Shown one piece after another: positions 57,853 through 64,000 of a DNA stretch of 64,000 bases. Numbering within the stretch: position 1 is the stretch's first letter; the number at the start of each line of letters is the position of its first letter. Location of the stretch: NCBI RefSeq assembly GCF_030052815.1, contig NC_079496.1:37411593-37475592 (forward strand), given 5' to 3'. A program made the translations under genes and the position numbers. The notes under the pieces were generated by a model, which saw only the letters and a list, made by a program, of their open reading frames with translations, was not told where the DNA came from and ran no database searches. Origin of the DNA: Hevea brasiliensis (Eukaryota; Streptophyta; Magnoliopsida; Malpighiales; Euphorbiaceae).

Positions 57853-59412
57853 GTGAGGAAGACTATGGCAAGTCTCAGAGTTTCTCCTTTGTCCATGGTA
57901 TATGAATTGAAAGCACAGCATGCTAGTTTAGAGATTTATGATGAGGGACAGACAGTAGTTGCATGGCATGTACAGCCAGTATTGATTGATCAGATCAGAA
58001 TGGCTATTCAGAATGATGATAAATATCAGAAGCTACTGAAAAAAGTCCAGCAGGGAAAAAAACCTGAAATTTCTGTGAAAGATGATGGTTTATTGCTACA
58101 TTAGGGCAGAATGTGCGTTCCTAATGATGCTAAATTGAGATAGATCATTATAAAGGAAGCACATGAGTCTTCTTTTGCTACGCACCCTGGTGGAACTAAA
58201 ATGTATAGAGGGCTGAAAGAGCATTACTGGTGGATGGGTATGAAGAGAGATAGAGCTGAATTTGTTTCCAAATGCCTAACTTGTCAGCAAGTAAAGGTAA
58301 AACATCAAGTTCCAGCTAGTTTGTTACATCTTTTGCCAGTACCAGAGTGGAAATGGGAACGAATAACTATGGATTTTGTTACAGGACTTCCAAGAACACA
58401 GAATAGTCATAATGCAGTATGGGTTATAGTTGACAGATTGACCAAGTCTGCTCACTTTTTGCTAGTTCGAATGGACTATAGCCTAGAAAGATTGGCCAGA
58501 TTGTACATATATGAGATTGTAAAATTGCATGGAGTGCCAGTATCAATTGTGTCTGACAGAGATCCTAGGTTCACTTTTAGATTCTGGGGTAGTATTTAGA
58601 GAGCCCTAGGAACTAGATTGAACTTCAGCACAGCATTCCACCCACAGACAAATGGCCAGTCCGAAAGGGCAATTCAGATATTGGAGGATATGCTACGGGC
58701 TTGTGTGATTGAGTTTGAAGGTATTTGGGATACACACTTGCCTTTGATTGAGTTTGCTTATAACAACAGCTACCAATCAAGCATTGGGATGCCTCCATAT
58801 GAAGCGTTGTATGGCAGAAAGTGCAGAACTCCCTTATTTTGGGATGAAGTAGGTGAAAGGAAGATGATTGGGCCAGAAATTGTTTAGCAGACAGAGTAAA
58901 AGATTAGATTGATCAGAGATAGACTCAAGGCTGCATCAGACCGTCAGAAGTCCTATGTTGATCTGAAGAGAAGAGATATTGAATATGCAATAGGTGATAA
59001 GGTATTCCTCAAAGTTTCTCCTTGGAAGAGGATTATGAGATTTGGCAGAAAGGGGAAACTGAGTCCTCATTTCATCGGACCATATGAGGTTCTGGAAAGA
59101 GTGGGTCCTTTGGCATATCGGTTGGCATTACCTCTGGAGTTAGCAAGGATACACAGTGTCTTCCATGTGTCCATGTTAAGGAGGTACAGATCAGACCCAT
59201 CTCATATACTATCAGTTGAAGAGATTGAGGTAAATCCAGACCTCTCATATGAGGAAGAACCCATAGAAATTCTAGCTTATGAGGTGAAGCAGCTGAGGAA
59301 TAAATAGATACACCTGGCTAAAGTGCTGTGGAACCATCATTCAGGCCAGGAAGCTACTTGTGAACGTGAAGAGGATATGAGGAGACAGCACTCACAGCTG
59401 TTCAGAGACTAA
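57853..59412 (+). pseudogene. pol: gypsy-E integrase and chromodomain
   Basis: It begins with the RNase H end (RKTMASLRVSP), then the integrase zinc-binding part ([26 protein letters not shown]). The catalytic core follows: [13 protein letters not shown] (Asp), [10 protein letters not shown] (Asp) and [14 protein letters not shown] (Glu), then [12 protein letters not shown]. The C-terminal part runs through GRKGKLSPHFIGPYEVLERV and HSVFHVSMLRRY. A chromodomain lies at 59240-59412: EPIEILAYEVKQLRNK, a TAG at 59305-59307, then KVLWNHHSGQEATCEREEDM. In-frame stops also lie at about 58102, 58141, 58597 and 58885. The catalytic triad is kept but the frame is broken five times. Confidence 0.92.
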
Positions 59413-59440
59413 TGCCAGGTAAAATTTCGAGACGAAATTT

Positions 59441-59461
59441 ATTTTAAGGGGGGGGGGGAAT
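59441..59461 (+). other. gypsy-E polypurine tract with G11 run
   Basis: AAGGGGGGGGGGGAAT immediately before the 3' LTR; the G run (59448-59458) may have expanded by slippage. Confidence 0.82.
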
Positions 59462-62400
59462 TGTAACACCCCTATGTTCAGTAGTGCGTTCTATTGTTCT
59501 CGTGACTAGTGTTGTCCAGACAGCTAGGATGCTTAGAACTATACTTCGATATGAGTGAGGAGACATAAAATAATGAAATACAAGAAAAGAAAATACAAGA
59601 AAAACAAAGGAAAAATAATAGCAAAGAAATGTAACCAAGTTAAGCGAGCCGAGAACCCTAGCGATGGGTGACCGCACCGGGAAGTCACGGCATGGACCGT
59701 TGACTAGCCCTGGACTGCGGGGAACCCTGAAAAATATTTTTAGGACTTAAAGAGACATCAATTGAAGTATAAATATCATTAGAAATATCAAAGAAAAATT
59801 AATTAATTAGTACAAAGAAAAGTGAGAAATCGAAAAACGGACAAAACCCGGTGTTACCGAAAAATCAGGAATGCAACCCGAACAGGGGCATTGTGGTCAT
59901 TTGACACCCCGAGTTGTCTTTTGACCTAAATTTCCATTAAAAATACATGATATTATATTTGTAAAATTTCATGAAAATTAAAATTGTGGTACATAGTATA
60001 AATGATGGAAGTTTGGGGCATAAAAATGAAAATTGAGAAAGTTTGAATAATTAAACATTAAAATAAGTTAAGCGCCTCACTAAGGTAGCTTGGACCACCT
60101 ATAAAAGACACTTTGGACAGATGAACATCATCTTCAACCTCCAGCAACTAAACCAGCCGAATGCATCCCAAAGAAAACTCCATGGCCATTCATGCATGAA
60201 GCTCCAATCCTCCATGATCAAGCCCTAGTTTCTTCAAGGGTCCTTCACTATAGTTGTTCTATACAACTTGGGCAATAGATAGGTAGCAAGAAATTTAATT
60301 TTTGGTGAAGTTTTGAAGAATTTCAAAAGTGGTAAGTATGTATTTTTGATGCTTGCTTCATTAAAGTTTGTGAGGAGGTTATGGGTACTTAAATTGTGGA
60401 AAGAATTTTGAGGTTTGATGTTTAAAGGGAGAGCTGTATTTTTGGCAGCCATGGGAACTCCTTGAGGGCAGTTTATTTTTGCTTGTAAATGGTGGATTAA
60501 AGGATTGATTAAATGTTTATGTGTGTAGGAAATTATTTGGCTGATGTATACTTAGTATATGTGAATGTGTATTGAAATTTGAAGCTTGGGAATTAATGGA
60601 ATATAAATGCATGAATCGGCAGCCTGATTTGATGAACCATAAGGATGCTATTTTATGTTTGGATTATGGTGTAATAATGTTGAATTGTGATGGTGGTTAT
60701 GGCAGCTTGGGTATATGTGTGATGGTGTGAGGTTAGACATGTAAATGAGCTTGAATAGGTGGTTAAATTATTGTAATTGAGTTTGACAAATTTTGCACTT
60801 TATGGTGTATGTTGAATGTGATTATAAGCTGCCAAAATGATCAACAATATGTGATAAAATATGTTTAGGTTATGGTTCAAACCAGAATGGGCATGAATGT
60901 GAAGTTTGGTAAGTGTTAAAGGTGACCTTTGATGAGTATGAACAAAATACAATAGGGCAGTTTGTGTTTTGGGCTTAGAACCTTAAGTGTGTGGCTCCAA
61001 TTGGTATGAGACCAATTGGAGGTGAAACTAGGCACAAAATGTGACAACTTTCATGAAGGAAGCTTGCTAAAATTATGCTTGTAAGGTAACTTGAAAAGTG
61101 ACCAAATCCGGATTAGTGCAATTAAGGCCTGAAAATTGACCATTTGGGTAGCAGTTAGTGTTTAGGCCATAACTCACTGAAATAGGTCCAATTGACCTAA
61201 AATTTTGATCATGAATAGTTAAAACCTATATCTACAAGTCTTATGAAGACACCAAAGCCCAAAAATGACCATAAGCAAGCCAAACAGCTTGCACAAGTTC
61301 GGGTCCAAAAACTGGCCGAACCAAAATTGACCTAAAGTGACCAATTTTAATGTAATTTGACTAGCAATAGTAAAATGACCATAACATGGTCTACATAACT
61401 CAGAATGACCTGAAATTTTGGCCTGTGTGCAATAAGACATAGATCTACATGTTTGTAGTTTTGACCAAAACTCGAAAATCGAGGAAACTAGGTCGTCCAG
61501 CTAGGTCAAACTAGTATCCCGGAATCCAGCAAATTGCAAGAAAATGCAAGATACATGGAAATGAGTTTGGTACCATGTACCAACCCTAAAAGACTATTGA
61601 ATGTGACATATTAGTAACGTTAAAACCTAATTTACCTAGAATGCATCGAGGGTCGACATATTAGGTTGACTAAGCACATAATAGAATTCAGTGAATTAAT
61701 TATCAAGCATTATCGTTGGAGACAGTTTAAATGAGTACTGAAACACCTCAAATTGTGTTTCTCAATTAGCAAAGACTCAGGGAAAGGAAGGAAACACTGA
61801 GTCAAGGCCAGGAGACAGTTATCAGAGGTTTGTGTACAACAGTTATTTCTTTTGAATTTTTTAATTGAAATAAATTATGACTACTTGTGTATTATTGTTT
61901 TCAATTATGGAAATTTGTTTGAATGGATACTTATTACTTGAAAAGCATTGTAAATGGTTTGAAACTGTGGAAAAATTGATTTACTGTGATTTATGAAAAT
62001 TGAAGTTAATTATGAATTGTGTTGCCATTTTGTGAATGAAATTATAACTTTGAAAATTTATTGGATTCTTACGAATCATTTGAATAAAATGTTTGGAATT
62101 GATTTTGTATTCACACTTAGCATGACAGTATCACATCATTCCTTCTCTATTTATGGGGTTGTGATCGTTTATTTTTCTCCCTCTCTAGTTTACCAGTTGA
62201 GGTGATCGGATGAGTACTCATTATATAGCTAGCTTCCTTCCTCATCGATTTCAATTAGTAGGGTCGTGATTGCTTTGTCGTGGTGTACAACACAGCATTG
62301 ATCGGAAAATTGTGTCATGGCTTAAGTTGTGCCTGAACTGGCAACACTGTATTCTTAAATTATTTGACTAAATTGTGTTATTATGAGCTTTGATAAATTG

Positions 62401-63238
62401 TGAAATGGAGTTTAAATTCTTATTGGCATTCACTATCTTTGAATTTAACTATGTTTTGATTTCTGAGACTTATTGTGATATTGTGTTAAATTCCTTACGA
62501 CATTCATTGTCTTGAATTTAACTATGGTTTTACGTATCCACTATTTATATGATTTATGAATTGTGATTTAAAGTTGTAGTTGGTTAATGTTGTGCACCAC
62601 TGAGACATTGTCTCAGCAATAGCTTTTCATTGCTGTCGCAGGTAGACAGACGGACAGGGCAGCAGACTAGGTTGCTAGTGCATTCAGCGAGAGATCATTG
62701 GGTATATTGAGTATACCACATTTTGTATTTTGTACTGTAATGTATGTTCACTGTATGTATATATTGTTCTTGATTTTGAGCAGCTGTAAATTTAAATTTT
62801 ACATTGAAGTTGTAAAATAAATTATGAGTTATTTTGGCTTGTAAAAATTGTACTGTATTTCTTTTATCTCAGTCTTTGAAAAATTATTATGGATTCGAGT
62901 TGAAAAACTTATTGTGTTGAATTATGTTGGAGTTTGAGATTGAGAAAAATATTGAAGTGCTTTTTTATAGGTTTTCTGAAGAACTGTTTTGTTCAAAATA
63001 CAGATGGCACTCTGCCAAAATTTTTACAGAAATCCCTACTAGTCCAAATGTGTTAGCTGTTTCACTTCAGTTCAAAAAGGTTTTTAACACCTGTAAATAG
63101 TGCTCACCACTGTAAAAAGAAGTAAGAAAAGTTTTAAAATCCCTTGTAGTTTATTTAATGGGTTATCAGTAGATGAAGATGGTAATTCATTAGGTATACT
63201 ATGGGATCATGTTATGCCTTACAGAGGGGTAGGGTGTG
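59462..63238 (+). mobile_element. gypsy-E 3' LTR
   Basis: Begins TGTAACACCCCTATG and matches the 5' LTR to GGGTAGGGTGTG at 63238, where the expected ACA end is missing. It carries an extra stretch of about 24 bases near 62836-62860 that is absent from the 5' LTR. Confidence 0.9.
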
Positions 63239-63947
63239 CTTGATACCTGCCCGTTGGCCATTGTGCTTGATTTTATTTCTTGCTTTATGCCTACCCACAG
63301 GCCTTGTGCCTGACATGAAAGATGTATATATGTTAGACATATGGATGTTTAACTAGTATACTCCTGTGTATCCAGTCTTTATAGTCTGTCATAGATTACT
63401 TGGGCACAGATATGTGTAGTACACTTTAAGTTTAAATAAATACATGAAGAAAGTACTAATATGAGTATAATAAGATTGAATATGTAATATGTGAATAAAA
63501 AGATCCCAAAAAATTGTTTACTCCCAAAGTTTCATAAATATGTAATTAATTCAAAAATTTAGTAAATTTTATATGGAATAATTATTTCAATTATTAGTTA
63601 TTTTTATTTCAATTATTGCACCACTAAGCAAAAATGCTTAGCGCGATAGATTATTTTCTCGCGTAGGTACCGGAGACTACCACCAGCAGTCGCAGCAGCA
63701 GCAGCAGTAGACTCTAGCTAAGACCTTAACCAAATCTGCTACAGTATTAGTGTCACCTCAGCAGTCCATTTTGGTAGGGCTCATGTATATTTAGGTTTTT
63801 GCATTTTGATTATTGTATGTAAGTAAACTATGTACATCATTTTGTGAATGTAAATAAATTGTAAATTATTATATAAAAATTTTATATGAATGTATGAAGT
63901 TTATATGAATGAAATGAAATTTATTTTCTCGAAATTTTATATGAGCT
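63239..63947 (+). mobile_element. LTR-F, right part: end region of a Tekay-type LTR
   Basis: Contains the U5-like signature of this LTR family: GCACCACTAAGC with a double hairpin (63624-63663) and GCGTAGGTACC. The segment 'ctacccacaggccttgtgcct' also occurs. A short CAG microsatellite lies at 63682-63708. No gene. Confidence 0.65.
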
Positions 63948-64000
63948 TATTAGTAGTATGCCCTAAAGCATATCATTTTTGTATATATCTTATACATATT
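63948..64000 (+). mobile_element. Start of a third copia LTR
   Basis: The segment TTAGTAGTATGCCCTAAAGC and following bases match the first 50 bases of the copia-1 LTR, with the first dinucleotide TA instead of TG and several substitutions. It runs off the window. Confidence 0.75.

Larger units (their letters stand above)
52469..63238 (+). mobile_element. gypsy-E: shrunken Tekay/Del-like chromovirus
   Basis: Two LTRs of 3,789 and 3,777 bp surround only 3.2 kb of interior: PBS, partial gag, protease, no RT, integrase, chromodomain, and an 11-G polypurine tract. Order and the chromodomain identify a Tekay/Del chromovirus. The LTRs are very similar. The right LTR lacks its final ACA and no 5-bp duplication can be found (left flank ATTAA), so the right border was altered after insertion. 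Confidence 0.9.

Overview
The window is nuclear DNA from a flowering plant, very probably a repeat-rich eudicot. The evidence is wall-to-wall plant LTR retrotransposons: Ty1/copia elements, Ty3/gypsy Tekay/Del-like chromoviruses, and one giant Ty3/gypsy Ogre/Tat-like element. I see no convincing host gene, tRNA or rRNA gene, or prokaryotic feature. The species cannot be named from this sequence alone.

Left part (1-15078). A copia element on the + strand (copia-1) enters at the left edge and ends with its 3' LTR at 3763-5860. It sits inside the RT gene of a minus-strand Tekay-like element (gypsy-A: pol and gag 5861-8478, 5' LTR 8479-11660). Gypsy-A sits inside an older, diverged copia LTR (11661-12354), which abuts a minus-strand gypsy integrase fragment (gypsy-B, 12355-12874). 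That fragment is interrupted by another Tekay-type LTR (LTR-D, 12875 to about 14773). A PBS-bearing leader fragment follows (14774-15078).

Centre (15079-51643). LTR-C, a Tekay-type LTR of about 4.1 kb on the minus strand, is split by an Ogre-like element at 17360-49307 with a perfect GTGGG target duplication. The Ogre element is on the minus strand and about 22.4 kb long without its own insertion. It has LTRs of about 5 kb, a separate ORF1, gag-pro with a G-patch, a putative intron between pro and RT, RT, two RNase H regions, integrase, and a 3' untranslated region with a 60-bp tandem array. Its integrase is split by a second copia element (copia-2, 25213-34728, minus strand, perfect ATATG target duplication). 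Each Ogre LTR also carries, on the opposite strand, its own TATA box and a two-exon gene with a domain resembling the plant 'putative gypsy type transposon' family. This LTR-borne antisense gene is the most interesting item in the window.

Right part (51644-64000). A shrunken Tekay-like chromovirus on the + strand (gypsy-E, 52469-63238) has two long LTRs of about 3.8 kb around only 3.2 kb of interior. RT is missing, but protease, integrase and chromodomain remnants are present. It probably sits in an older LTR (LTR-F: 51644-52468 and 63239-63947). A third copia LTR begins at about 63948.

Every coding region shows decay: in-frame stops, frameshifts or missing catalytic residues. The gene products would formerly have worked as retrotransposition machinery (Gag particle, protease, RT/RNase H, integrase). 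The insertion order read from the nesting is gypsy-B/LTR-C/LTR-F (oldest), then Ogre, gypsy-A and gypsy-E, then copia-1 and copia-2 (youngest).
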